From positions 2,108,001 through 2,172,000 of the forward strand of contig JAGVRJ010000004.1 of the NCBI GenBank assembly GCA_019059635.1: a stretch of DNA of 64,000 nt, written 5' to 3'. The notes under the pieces are model-generated. The model searched no databases, was not told the DNA's origin, and worked only from the letters and a program-made list of their open reading frames with translations. Positions 22,859-33,673 of this stretch are shown piece after piece. The position numbers and the translations under genes were made by a program. How positions within the stretch are numbered: the stretch's first letter is position 1; each line of letters begins with the position of its first letter. Source of the DNA: Proales similis (Eukaryota > Rotifera > Eurotatoria > Ploima > Proalidae).

Positions 22859-23860
22859 GAATTTTATTCTATTATTCTTATTTTTTCAAGGAATAAAACT
22901 TGTTCGCTTTAACAAAACTCTTATTTATCTTATTATTTGAAAGTTTCTTTTGTACTATTGTTATTTTTGGGATAAAAAAAGGTTTTATATTGCTTAAATC
23001 GATCAGTTGGAAAATTTATTGTTTGCTTATTATTTTTCAAATTGACAATTTGGCTAGTTAATGCGCTGATGAAAAAATTTTCAGCGTTTTGTCAGTCACA
23101 TTAAATAGCAAGCTTTCTGCAGCCCTACTGCAACCTGCCTGAAATTTGGTGGTCAGATCACCATACCACCTGAGCTGGAAAAACACGTTGATCTGTACAA
23201 AGTTGGCATATGAGAACTGTTAAAAGAAAAATTGACGCTCGAAAAAGGCTTGAGATCAAACTTACCGCAAGTACAAGCATATTAGGAGCAGTTACCGCTT
23301 CCAAACGACTCAAAAGACCACTGGCCTAGAGTAGAAACAAATGAAACCCAGAAAAAACGAAACAGATCTAAATAACTTCGAAAAATAATTTCGTTCTGAT
23401 ATTCGCATTTTGCCAGATGTTTTCCATCAAAGACCAGTCTAAGACGCAATTCCGAATCAATCCTTGGGGGGAAAATAAGCGGCATGTATCGATCTTTTTC
23501 AGAACGCAGGTAGCTGGGCTATCGTGCTGTGCGTCAGTTCTACGATTGAAACAACTGGTTAGCATAGAGACGATATATCGAAAACACCAATTTTGATGAT
23601 TTGGTTTCCTTGGCGCTTGGATCGTTAAGTGCCTTCTCTCCAACTGGATCAGCGATCAAAAGCAAAACACGTGTCTGCAAGCCTTTGATTTCGTTCGAAG
23701 TTGATTTCTCGAGCAAGCCCGAAAATGTCTATGACCCAAAGCAAAACAGGCCATTATCAGCTTATTTTGAGAAAAATAAGCGATTAGCATCTCAATTCGA
23801 CGAAGGCAAGATGAATAAAATGCTGAGCAGCACTGCGCTCTGCATCATTTGGAAAAGAAA
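22859..23860. other. Intergenic spacer between IQANK1-like frame and polycystin C
   Basis: AT-rich, holding the IQANK1-like 3'UTR, a decayed glycosyltransferase-like exon (23139-23220, listed separately) and the upstream region of gene C. A 107-codon frame at 23601-23924 overlaps the start of gene C in another frame and shows no domain. No other gene is called. Confidence 0.5.
23139..23220 (+). pseudogene. Decayed copy of the last exon of the glycosyltransferase-like gene
   Basis: Plus-strand sequence reads LKFGGQITIPPELEKHVDLY, closely matching the last exon of the gene at 3550-4769 (LKYGGHITIPAELKKHVELY). After the Tyr codon a 2 nt deletion relative to the parent shifts the frame, after which LAYEN is readable in the next frame. 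There is no start, no upstream exon and no downstream coding sequence, so it is a remnant on the opposite strand and 19 kb from its parent. Confidence 0.8.
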
Positions 23861-26800
23861 ATGCGACGATTCTTGTTTGAAATCGACGGAGCAATGCTTT
23901 TGTGGATGCTTGCTTCGATCCTGACTCTTGAGCTTATTTGGGCAAGCTCAATTAGTAAGCATTTGAACACAATCCTGGGCGTTTGAGCTTAATCAGCCAC
24001 TCCATTTGAAAGCCTTCAGCCGATTGGGCTGTTACATGATCGACGACGAATTTTTGGGCGATATTATGTGGAAGAGCTCCAACATATCCGGATATTTGGA
24101 CTCGTATGAGAGCTGCACAGAACTCTGCACCATATACGAGTCTCAAAATGCGTTCCTTTTCAGCAAGTAAGTGTTGCAAAATGAAACCTTTAACCTGGCA
24201 GCTGTAGATATAATATTATTCTATTAGCTATGGATGTGGCTGCATTGCTTCGATAAGCGATGCGCCGGACGCCGTTCAAGTCTCAGACTCTTTCTGCCGC
24301 TTCAAGTGCGACAACGATTCGTCTCAAATTTGTGGAGGGCCTCATCAAGCGCCTAGAAGTGTCTTTAATAGTAACTTTATATTAATTTTATTCAAATTTC
24401 TGGTTCTCTAACTGCGATTCAAGCCAGCAACGGTGCCAGCCTAGGCTGCATGCTGTTTGCCAACCTAGAGGCTGTGAATATGACCAGCAGTTTGATATCG
24501 TTATCGTCTTGCATAGCAAACTGTGAGGCAATTAACATCAGCTACGCCATGCTCAGCATCGGCAGGTACTATATTTGTTCATTTGCGTTCATTCTCATTT
24601 AAGTTTAAAACGGAATGCTGTCCATGTTCATGCTGCAATGAAGCTCATGCGAATGCACAGATAGCCTGGACTTGGCCACTCTGCATCCAAATCAGTCTCT
24701 GTGCGACGTTCCTTGCACTCAGACTCCGTCTGAAACATGCGGAGGTCGTCTAGCCAAAGTTGGCACGTTGCTTCAAATAATATGTAACAAAAGCGGCATC
24801 TTCATTAGGGCGAAAACTCTAAAATCAATCTTGGAACAAAGATACTGGGCCTGTTCAGCTACCGGCTTGGAACCAAACTCTTATACACAAGGGATACTTT
24901 GGGCTTGTACACGAATCGCTTGGTGATTTTGATAGGTCAGGGAACAATCTTGCCTTTTGCATTCAAGTTTGCCTTTTCATGGATGCTGCATTCGTCTCGT
25001 TTCGATGGGAGTTAGTCCTCTTTGGTTCTTTCTTTTTTTGAAATGAAAGTTAAAAATTAAATTTAAGATCATGCTCATGTTATTCACAACTGGTCATGCG
25101 CTCATATGCTCCCGGTAGTGAAAATAATGATCCATGTGACGCCCAAGGATTCTGTGAGTGGACTGAATACGCTTCTTTTTACATGATCGACGGTAGAAGG
25201 AAAATTTCAGAAAAGCTGAATCGCTTTTATTCTAAGAATAAATCTGTCCTTAGGAAGGGATGTGTACTTTGAGTGTCCTGAGAAGCTATTTATAAAGCGG
25301 AGAACCGGCTGCTTTGCCTATCCGAGAACATTTGGCCGCAGCTACTTGATGACATTTAACTATAACGATGAATTCGAAGAACAGTATTTGATCGCAAATG
25401 AACCTATTGAAATTCCAATTATCCATCAACAACCTGGAAATTACTTCATCGTTGTCAAAGCAGAGAATTTTTCCCTGGATGTGGCATATCTGAGCTATGA
25501 CGTGCTCTTTGGTAACTTTTTGCAGTAAATCGATCCAAAAGAGCAGAGAAATTAACTAAAAACAAAAGATGTCTGGATTGAAATTTCAGCGCCAGAGGAG
25601 ACAACAACTGAGAACAGTTCAATAATCAGAATCGTCACCTACACTTGCTATGAAATATTTTCAATTTTTTTAGAATTTGGCGACGGTTTAACTAAAGCAT
25701 TCGTTGCAAACAACACTGAGATTGAAGTGAACAAGGCCTATGTGCTGCCAGGCACCTATGTGATCCGAGTGAAGCATCCGCTTAGAGACGAGGAAGTTAA
25801 CCACACAGTGACGGTTACTGGGCCGCCTTCTTGTGCTCCACCCGATGTCAACATCCAGGCCAAGCAGAATCTGAGCTGCGCAACTCTTTTTGACAGATCT
25901 GAGTGGCTGGTCATGAATGGACTCGTCTTGTTTCAGTGCACGCTACCTTTCAGCCACTCAAGGCTGTGGAGAATGTGGCAAGTGAATGAAACGTCGGGAG
26001 AACGGCAGGCCGAAGTAAGCCTCACAGAATACTCGTCTTCTTTGACATCGGAGCTAGTCATTCCACCCAACTCACTTGCGTATGGAACTTACGAGTTGAC
26101 ATTCTCCGTCAAGATCACCTATGCTCAAGGGGGACTAGACAAAACAGAGAGAAGGGAAGCGAATGCTTTCATCAAGATCGTACCCTCTGACCTTTTCTTC
26201 TCTGCTTTTCCAAAAGGCACCATTCAGATTGACATCGGAAACGCCCAGTCGCTTGAACTGAATCCAGGACTTCATTCTTTCGATTTAGATGGACTCATCA
26301 GGCCATCAAATCTCAACTATTCGTTCTTCTGTCAAGCTGGAAGCTCCGACTTGACTGGGCTGGAAATGAATTTGACCTTGAGCAGCGAGATTTCAACTCC
26401 GAATGTTTATCATGTTCCTGGTCCTATCGGCGAACAGTGCTTCACTGCAGCGGATGTCGAAGAAAAGAGCAGCAGTCATCTGGTGATCAAGGCGGGCGCC
26501 TTGCAGAGCAATCGGTTCTATCGATTCAAGCTTATGACTGTGCATGAGGGAAGAGAGTTTGAGCAAGAGGTTCAGGTTCATGTTCAGTCAGCCTCACAAG
26601 TGCCCCTTGTGTCGATCAGCTGCCGCTTCAATCGAACTTGTCACCAAACAAAGTCCTTCCAGATCATCAATCCGACATCGCCACTTGCGTTGGACACCGC
26701 ATGTCTGAGTGGGTGTGATCCTGGAGATGAAGTATTCGACTTGACTGTGTTCAAAGGCGAAGGTGATTGGGCCGGTATCACATGGACTCAAATACCCAAT

Positions 26801-29800
26801 CAGGAACTGTACGTGAGTGGACCCAACAGCACCGAGCCAGTGATAGGTCAAACCCTTTTCGATGACTTTCTTGAGGTCCAATACTGGAAAGTGAGTGTCT
26901 CGGTCACTCCTAGTGATGGCTCAGTGGGCGAGTCGTCGATGATCTTCAAAGTGAATCAGCCCCCGGTCGGAGGAAACTGCTCGATAGAGCCACCTGAAGG
27001 CGTTGAACTCAGCACCTTGTTTGCGATCAGATGCCTTGGCTGGAGAGACGAGGATGGCCGTGTGGCCAAGTTCGAGTATCTGTTCAACTACGCAGGCAAG
27101 AAGCATCAAACCATGTTGAACTACAATCCGTCGGGGATGATCGTTACCCAGCTGCCTTCTGGCCCTGCCAGTGATGGCCACAGAATCTCGTTCTTTGTGA
27201 GAGTGTTGGACGATCTGGGCGCAAGTGTGCTTTACGAGCTCGCCGACAAGGTTCAAGTTCTGCCAGATCCGTCCATTAGAACAGCGTGGGAGGACGCGAT
27301 TCTGTCCAGGGATATGATGAACCCGGCTGCGGCAACACTTGCTTCAGAGCAGCTGCAAGAGTCATCGCAAGTCATCAACGCTCTGGTTCAATCGCTCAAT
27401 CAGGATCCTACTTCCGAATCAATTGTAGGCTTGCTTTCATACTTTGGCTGCTGACTATTTTACCCTGCATAACATTTTATCAAAAGGAGCTCTCAAGGAG
27501 AAAAGAGATTCGGTCCGCCCTCCTCTCCTACTTGAACAGACAGAATCCATCAGATTCAAGTAGCATGAAACTTCTGTCCTCAGGTTTGAACGATTTGGCC
27601 AACCAGATAGAGGAGCATTCGCCCAGTTTTTCGGTAATGTTTGCGTTGTTTTTCCATCGAGCTTGGAACCTCATGTCTTCGTTAAGCTCCGAGTCATCGA
27701 CAAAATCAACTCACTCATTGAGAATTTGGTATATTTTGACGAGAAACTCACCAGAGAAGATGCTTTCTCCATCTCTGAGGCGCTTATCGAGACGATCGAT
27801 CTCTGTTTAGCAGTAATTTTCCATCTTTTTATTTGATTCTTAAAGCTTCTTCAAAGAAATCTATCGAAGAGCCTGACTGGTCGCCTACAAGAAAGAATCA
27901 CTTTTGATGATCAATCCGATGGTAGGAAGACTTAAATTTAAGAAAAATCACAGAATAAATTGACTTTTTCCATTTTTTCCTGGAAAGATGAACAAATAGA
28001 ATCTGTAAGTGATTCAAGCCTTATCCTCTTTTATAATATCTGAGTGTGAATACAATTTACGATTTAAAAGCTCAAGCATACGATAGTAATGACTTTGACT
28101 AGTGAAAAGCTCTTAGATCAGTTGGTAATGCGACATCTGCCGATCGGTGAAGAGCACGAGATAATCAAAGATTTCTCAACTGTCAAATACGAAAAAAATT
28201 GGCTCAGCAAATTGACAAAAGAAGAAAATCTGGAGAGTTCAATCTTGATAGGGAACAATCATACTCAGATGCTGATCGACTCAGGAGAACCATTCAGAGA
28301 AGTGCAGCTGACGAGAAAGGTCAAAAGACGACTGATCCCTTTGGCAGGGTACAATCCACTCACTCCGACCGACGTGAGCAGATCGACCAGTCTGGGCGTC
28401 GAGTATTACATGCCAGGACCCAGAAGGTTGAATGTGAGAAGCCAGAGCTCCCCCATTCAGCTTTGGCTGCCTCGGGTCGACTTCGACGCCGAGTTCACAA
28501 CCATCGATTCTACCAGCGCCAATCTCTCGAGCGACGGTTTTCTTGAAAAGGGCTTTCTTCTGACGAGCGTAAATGTTTCAGTTGAGATCCAGTTCAAAGC
28601 CGAAACCAACTCGAGTCTCGGCTACTTGTCGCTTGTCAAGTTCGGATCAAAGGCGACTGTGGATAGCAACGACTGGTGGAAGATATCCTGTCCCGAAGAC
28701 TCCATCGTCGACGGAGCTGACTCATTCTACTTGATTTCACTCAACCAGTCCCAGATTGGAGGATTCATGGGCCAAGTTGGCTTCTCACTTCGCGAGCTCA
28801 CACCAAATGAGCTGAGCATGTTCTGTGGACCACATGGCCAGTATCCAAGTATCATACCCTCTCGAAAGGGTTCTTCACTCAGTGACGCTCTTCTCATCCG
28901 GGTTGTGGCCTCAGGCTGCTATTATCTTGATCCGACCACGCCAATCTGGCTGTCTGATGGAGTGGTTGTCTCTGAGTCCAGGTCCAACGGTACTTGGTGT
29001 CTGGCCTCGCATCTCACCGAGTTTGCCGGTGGCTTCGTTGTCCTTCCTCCCGACATCCAGTTCGAGGAGGCTTTCGCAAATGCCTCTTACGAGCAGAACC
29101 CGCTCATCTACTCGACAGTGATTGTTCTGGTCGTCCTCTTCTGCTTGCTCGCTGTCGTGTGCAGACTGGCAGACTTGCGAGACAAGAAGAAAGCCGGACT
29201 GACGCTGATGCACAGACCTGGCGACAAGTTCTTGTACGAAGTGATTCTGTTCACAGGCAATCGACTGTGGTCGGGAACCAAGTCCAGAGTGAGTGTGGTG
29301 CTGACCGGAGACTCATCTGACACGCCAGTCATTCAGCTCAGAGACAAAGAGAGGCGCCTGTTCAATCGTGGATCTGTGGACTCATTCCTCATCTTTTCGT
29401 TTCAGCCTCTAGGCAGCTTGCTCTATCTGCGCATCTGGCACGACGACTCGGGCAGAGGCAGCTCAGGGTCTTGGTATCTCAAGTACATTGTGGTCAATGA
29501 CCTCCAGACGGGCGAGCAGTTCTACTTTATCTGCGAGGACTGGCTGGCGGTGGACAAAGGCGACGGACGCATAGACCGTCTTCTGCCTGTTTGTGGAGAA
29601 GAGCAGAAGCGCCAGTTCAAGTATCTGCTGAGCAAAGAGACCAAGCACAGTCTGAGCGACGGCCATCTCTGGTTCTCTCTCGTCGCCCGGCCAGTTCACA
29701 GCTCCTTCACTCGCCTTGATCGACTGACCTGCTGCTTCGTGCTTCTCTGTCTGAGCATGCTTGTCAACATCCTCTATTACGACGTCGACCGGACCAGCAA

Positions 29801-32170
29801 TCCCAACGCCCTCAAGGTTGGACCATTCACTCTCACTCCGGAACAGATCAGCATCGGCGTCATCTCCAACGTGATTGTCTTTCTGCCTTCCTTCATTCTG
29901 GTGCAGATCTTCCGTCGAAGCAGCCCTCGGCAAGTAAACGGACAGAAGAAGAAAGGCAGCAGCTGCTTCTCGTGTGCATCAGGCTCATTGCGCTTTCCCT
30001 GGTGGTTCAAGATAATCGCTTACGTTCTTTCCTTCTGCACTGCAGTGGCCTGTCTCAGTCTGATCGTGATCAGAGGCATCACATTCGGCGACAAGAAGGT
30101 CTCCAAGTGGCTCACGTCGCTGCTTTTCTCCATTCTCAGCTCTCTTCTGCTCACTCAGCCTCTGCAGCTGGCGCTCACTGCCGTCCTCTTTGTGGCCATA
30201 TTCAGGTCGACTCGCGAAAAGAACCAAGTCGACAATCAAATATCAGTCGAGCTCATCAAGCGCGATCTGTCTCTTGTGTCCTATGACCTCGAGTCCCGTC
30301 TCGAACTGAGGCGAGCATTCGCAGAGAAGGAGCTTGAGAGTCACAGACTGAAGAGAGAGCAAGAGAAAAGGATAAAGAAACTGTTGGTCCAACTGGCCAT
30401 TCACGCAGTCTTCTCTTGGATGTTGTTTGTGGTTTCCTATTCCACTCGTGACTCAAGGTCTTATACATACCAGAAGCAAATAGCGAACCAGCTGGCGGTC
30501 GGGGACTTGGACCAGGTTTTGTCACAAATTTATGTTTTATCAGTTCGAAAATGTAGCTTTATCTTTTCAAAGGCCATCTCTATTGGCAATATTTGGCAAT
30601 GGCTGAGCGAAACGGCTGTTCCAGTGCTGTTTCCAGGCAATGAGCCAGCAGCCTCAGACTTGGTGAGCTATCTCATTCAGCTTCCTATGCTTCGCCAAAT
30701 CCGAGTCCAAAAAGGTTAATGCCGCTGTTCATTAATTTTCTTTTATGTTTTATTCCAAAACTATATTAAAAGGAGGTTGTCAATTGCCAAGCTCGTTTTC
30801 TCAGTCCATCGGCTTTTGCTTTAAAGATTTGTCCTTCTCGAATATGGACAAGCAACACTTTGCCATCGGTTGGGAAAGAGTTGACTCGACTTCTCTGACA
30901 GACTCAAAAGGTGTAGAACAGGCATTCGGGTACACCAGTTCTGAGGAGATCGACAGCCTGCCTTATTCTGGAGTGTACACCAGCTATCCAGGAGGTGGAT
31001 ACGTATTCAAGATGCGAGGCAATGCCACACAGATCGTAGCCGATCTCGCTTCGCTCGAGCAGTCCGGCTGGATAGACAGGCGCACACGAGCCCTCTTCCT
31101 CGAGTTCGCCCTATTCAACCCCAACGCAGACCTGTTCATGCACGGACTGGTTCTGTTCGAGTTTTTGGCTTCGGGCACCGTTATTCCATCCGTCAGACTC
31201 AGTCCGATGAATCTGACCACGTTCGAGCATGGCGCCTCCTCCTTCATTCTGATCATCTCCATAATCTATCTCTTGTTCGTGTTTGTCAGCACCGTCATCG
31301 AGCTCGTCTCTATCGCCCGTCGAGGAGTCGAGTACTTGAAGCAGTTCTGGAGCTACGTGCAGCTCACAGTGATCGCCTTCTCCTGGACGGCCTTCGCCAT
31401 GTATCTCTATCGTCTCTACGCCTACAAGCAAGTGGCCGCCAAGTTCAACAGGCGACAGTCCGAGTTCATCAACCTGCAGAAGCTCGCCTACTGGGACGAG
31501 ATGCTGAGTCTGGCGTTCGGCATTGTGGCCGCCTTCGGCACATTGACCTTCCTGCGACTGCTCAGCTTCAACTGGCGCATATCTCTGTTCGGTCTGACTC
31601 TGCGTCGCGGCTTGAGGCAGTTTCTCAATTTCTCCGTGCTCTTCTTCTTCGTCTGGTTCGGCTTTGTGCAGTTCATGCATTTGATCTATTGCGAGCGACT
31701 GGGCGTGTTTGCCACTCTGAGCAGATCGCTTCTCACCGGCATCGAGATGATTCTGGGCAAGTTCGAGGCCGACTCGCTGATGGCCGCCAGCTCGTTCTTC
31801 ACTCCGATCGTCTTGGTCTCCTACAACGTCATGATCATATTCGTGGTGGTCAATCTGTTCGTCACCATCATCACGGACATTTTCGCCGAGGTCAAGAGCG
31901 AAGAGGAAGCCAACAAGTTCGAGCTCCTGGATTTCATTCTCAACCGAATCAAGAGCTTGGGAGGTTTTATTTTTCCGTTTCAAGCTCAATCTCCTAAACT
32001 TGATAAAGATGATCAGCATGCATTTGATAAGTTTGATCAAAAATTGGAGCTTCTTCTCAAAAGAATTGAGGCAGGCTATATAAAAGTAATTAAAATTCCG
32101 ATTTCGCTAGACAAATTTCTTCATCATTTACTTTAAGGCCACCCATTTGATCGAGAACATTGACTCCTAA
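23861..32170 (+). CDS. Polycystin-1-like receptor-channel, gene C (divergent member)
   Basis: Same layout as gene B: signal peptide (MLLWMLASILTLELIWA; ATG at 23861 or 23896), WSC-type exons (GCYMIDD, CGCIAS, SSQICGG), PKD-like exons (VYFECPEK; LEFGDGLTK), REJ exon to about 27424, GAIN, long GPS-PLAT exon (from about 28080; SHLTEFAGGF, WHDDSGRGSSGSW), TOP domain and channel exon from about 30774 (LSFNWRISLF, ILGKFEA). The last intron is most likely GTAATT to TTTAAG, adding ATHLIENIDS; without it the frame stops at 32136. This is the most divergent array member. Its third WSC domain has lost cysteines (HKGYFG where B has HKGCYK; CEW where B has CGG), so that fold may be broken or changed. Short blocks, such as 29590-29680, are nearly identical to gene B. 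Confidence 0.88.
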
Positions 32171-32344
32171 CTGGATTCATTTACCTTTAACTGAATTTTT
32201 GATTCAGTCATTTCACTGTTTTTTCATTAATCTTGCTGACGAACTTCCACTTGAAATTCAATGATTTGAAATTCTCACGAATTTTTTATTTTTCAATCTA
32301 AGATTAAGTAGCTAGATTAAGTAGTTCTGTTTGACTTTAAAGTA

Positions 32345-32350
32345 AATAAA
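32345..32350 (+). terminator. Polyadenylation signal of gene C
   Basis: AATAAA 175 nt after the gene C stop; a second AATAAA follows within 15 nt. Confidence 0.45.
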
Positions 32351-32425
32351 ACGAAAATAAAACGCGTCAGACTTTTGCTCAGTCCGTCCGCTTGCTGACT
32401 TGAATAAGGAGAGAATAAAATCGAT

Positions 32426-32496
32426 CACTTCAAATTCATATGGCTTGATATCGTGATGAACTTGAGCGAATGTTTAATTCAGAATGGTGAAGAACA

Positions 32497-32543
<47 letters not shown>

Positions 32544-32904
32544 GCGGCCAAGAAAGAAAGGGTTTACTCATCTTTCCCTGGTGATGCAAGATCATCGCAT
32601 ATTTGCTCGCTTTCACCCTTGCAGCCACAAGTCTGTTTTTCATTCTTGTGCGAGGCTTAACTTTCGGAAACGAGAAGGTGTCCTCTTCGAGATCCTCGCC
32701 ACAGGCACCATCCTGCCCTCGGCCCGCTTCAGTCCCATGAATCTGACCAGTTTCGAGTATGGTCCCTCCTCCTTCATCCTGATCGTGTCCATCCTCTACA
32801 CGATTGTGATCAATGCCCTCACTGTGCAAGAGGTGGTCAGCATGGCGCCTCTTAGCTTAGCCTGGCGAAAAGCTAAAATCGTTCATTCAGCCTATTCTGA
32901 TTGC
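32426..32904. pseudogene. Chimeric debris: four pieces of polycystin and IQANK1-like sequence
   Basis: Four blocks joined end to end. 32426-32505 is antisense to the polycystin channel C-terminus (compare plus strand at about 44439-44520). Then an ATC repeat to about 32541. 32541-32683 is sense and matches the gene B segment at about 19940-20087 (FPWWCKIIAYLLAFTLAATS, here with a stop codon). 32684 to about 32865 is sense and matches about 21155-21330 (FEILATGTILPSARFSPMNL). Finally 32872-32901 is identical for 30 nt to 22822-22851 at the end of the IQANK1-like frame. The junction near 32683 falls in TGTCC, present in both parents, so a microhomology join is likely. No intact product is expected. 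Confidence 0.85.
32501..32541. repeat. (ATC)n trinucleotide microsatellite
   Basis: About 13 perfect ATC units, at the junction between the antisense and sense polycystin pieces of the debris block. It begins within the sequence GTTCATCA that occurs normally in the channel exon, so it may have grown from that short seed. Confidence 0.95.
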
Positions 32905-33673
32905 AAAATAGGTTTTTTCTCCAATTTGAATTATCAAAAATAAAAATAAAATTTCCTTGAATGCTGCTCGTTACTTAACACTTAATAATGCAATCGCTCT
33001 CAAGGAGAGCAGCGACGAACACCTCCTAGACCGCTTGTTGACTCAAACCCAATTAAATCGCACCTTATTTAGCTTGTGAAAAAACGATCATTTAATTCCA
33101 AAAGCGCCATTAGTTTTTTCCTGCTTGTTGCCGAATACCGGACATGAAGCCCAAATGAGTCGGCACCTAAAGCGTCTAGTCAATCAGGCCACAAATGGCT
33201 GCAAGCTATAAAACCTTGAATTAGTCTAAAAAGCGGCCTTATTACTTTTCTGCTCGCTTCATGTCTCGACTCGAGAAGGAAGGACTGAGCCGAGTCTGCT
33301 TAAGTGAGGCGCAGACGCGAGTTCGTTCGATGAGCCACTTGAGTTATTGGTCTTTTATTTACCCAAATACGGCCCACATGCAGCTTTTCTTCAAGTAACA
33401 TGAGAAGGAAATTGAGATTGCGCTGTTTCTTGATGGTTAAATCAGAGTACCTGCTTGGCAATTGCATTTTGGCTCTAATATACTAGAATTTTTCGCTTTT
33501 CGCTTGAATAAACAAACCCAGCATTTATTGGAATCTTCAAGCGAAATTAATATTTGTGACAAGTATAAATGTAACCGTCAATTCGATTATTTTCATTTTA
33601 GTCGTCGTAGAACACTTATAAGCAATCTTTCAAGAGCCGATTATCAAAGGCCAAACGCAAAAAGTAGACGAAC
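32905..33673. other. Intergenic, upstream region of polycystin D
   Basis: Spacer between the chimeric debris and gene D. A TATA box is at 33564. No coding sequence recognised. Confidence 0.5.
33564..33570 (+). promoter_or_regulatory. TATA box of polycystin gene D
   Basis: TATAAAT 110 nt before the gene D start codon; same layout as gene B. Confidence 0.45.

Noticed and set aside
32581-32943. 120-codon open frame as a real short polycystin-like gene
   Set aside because: It spans the chimeric junctions, lacks a plausible start and joins unrelated frames of the parent genes.
32426-33673. Transposon as the cause of the debris between C and D
   Set aside because: No terminal inverted repeats, target-site duplication or transposase seen; all recognisable pieces come from local genes.
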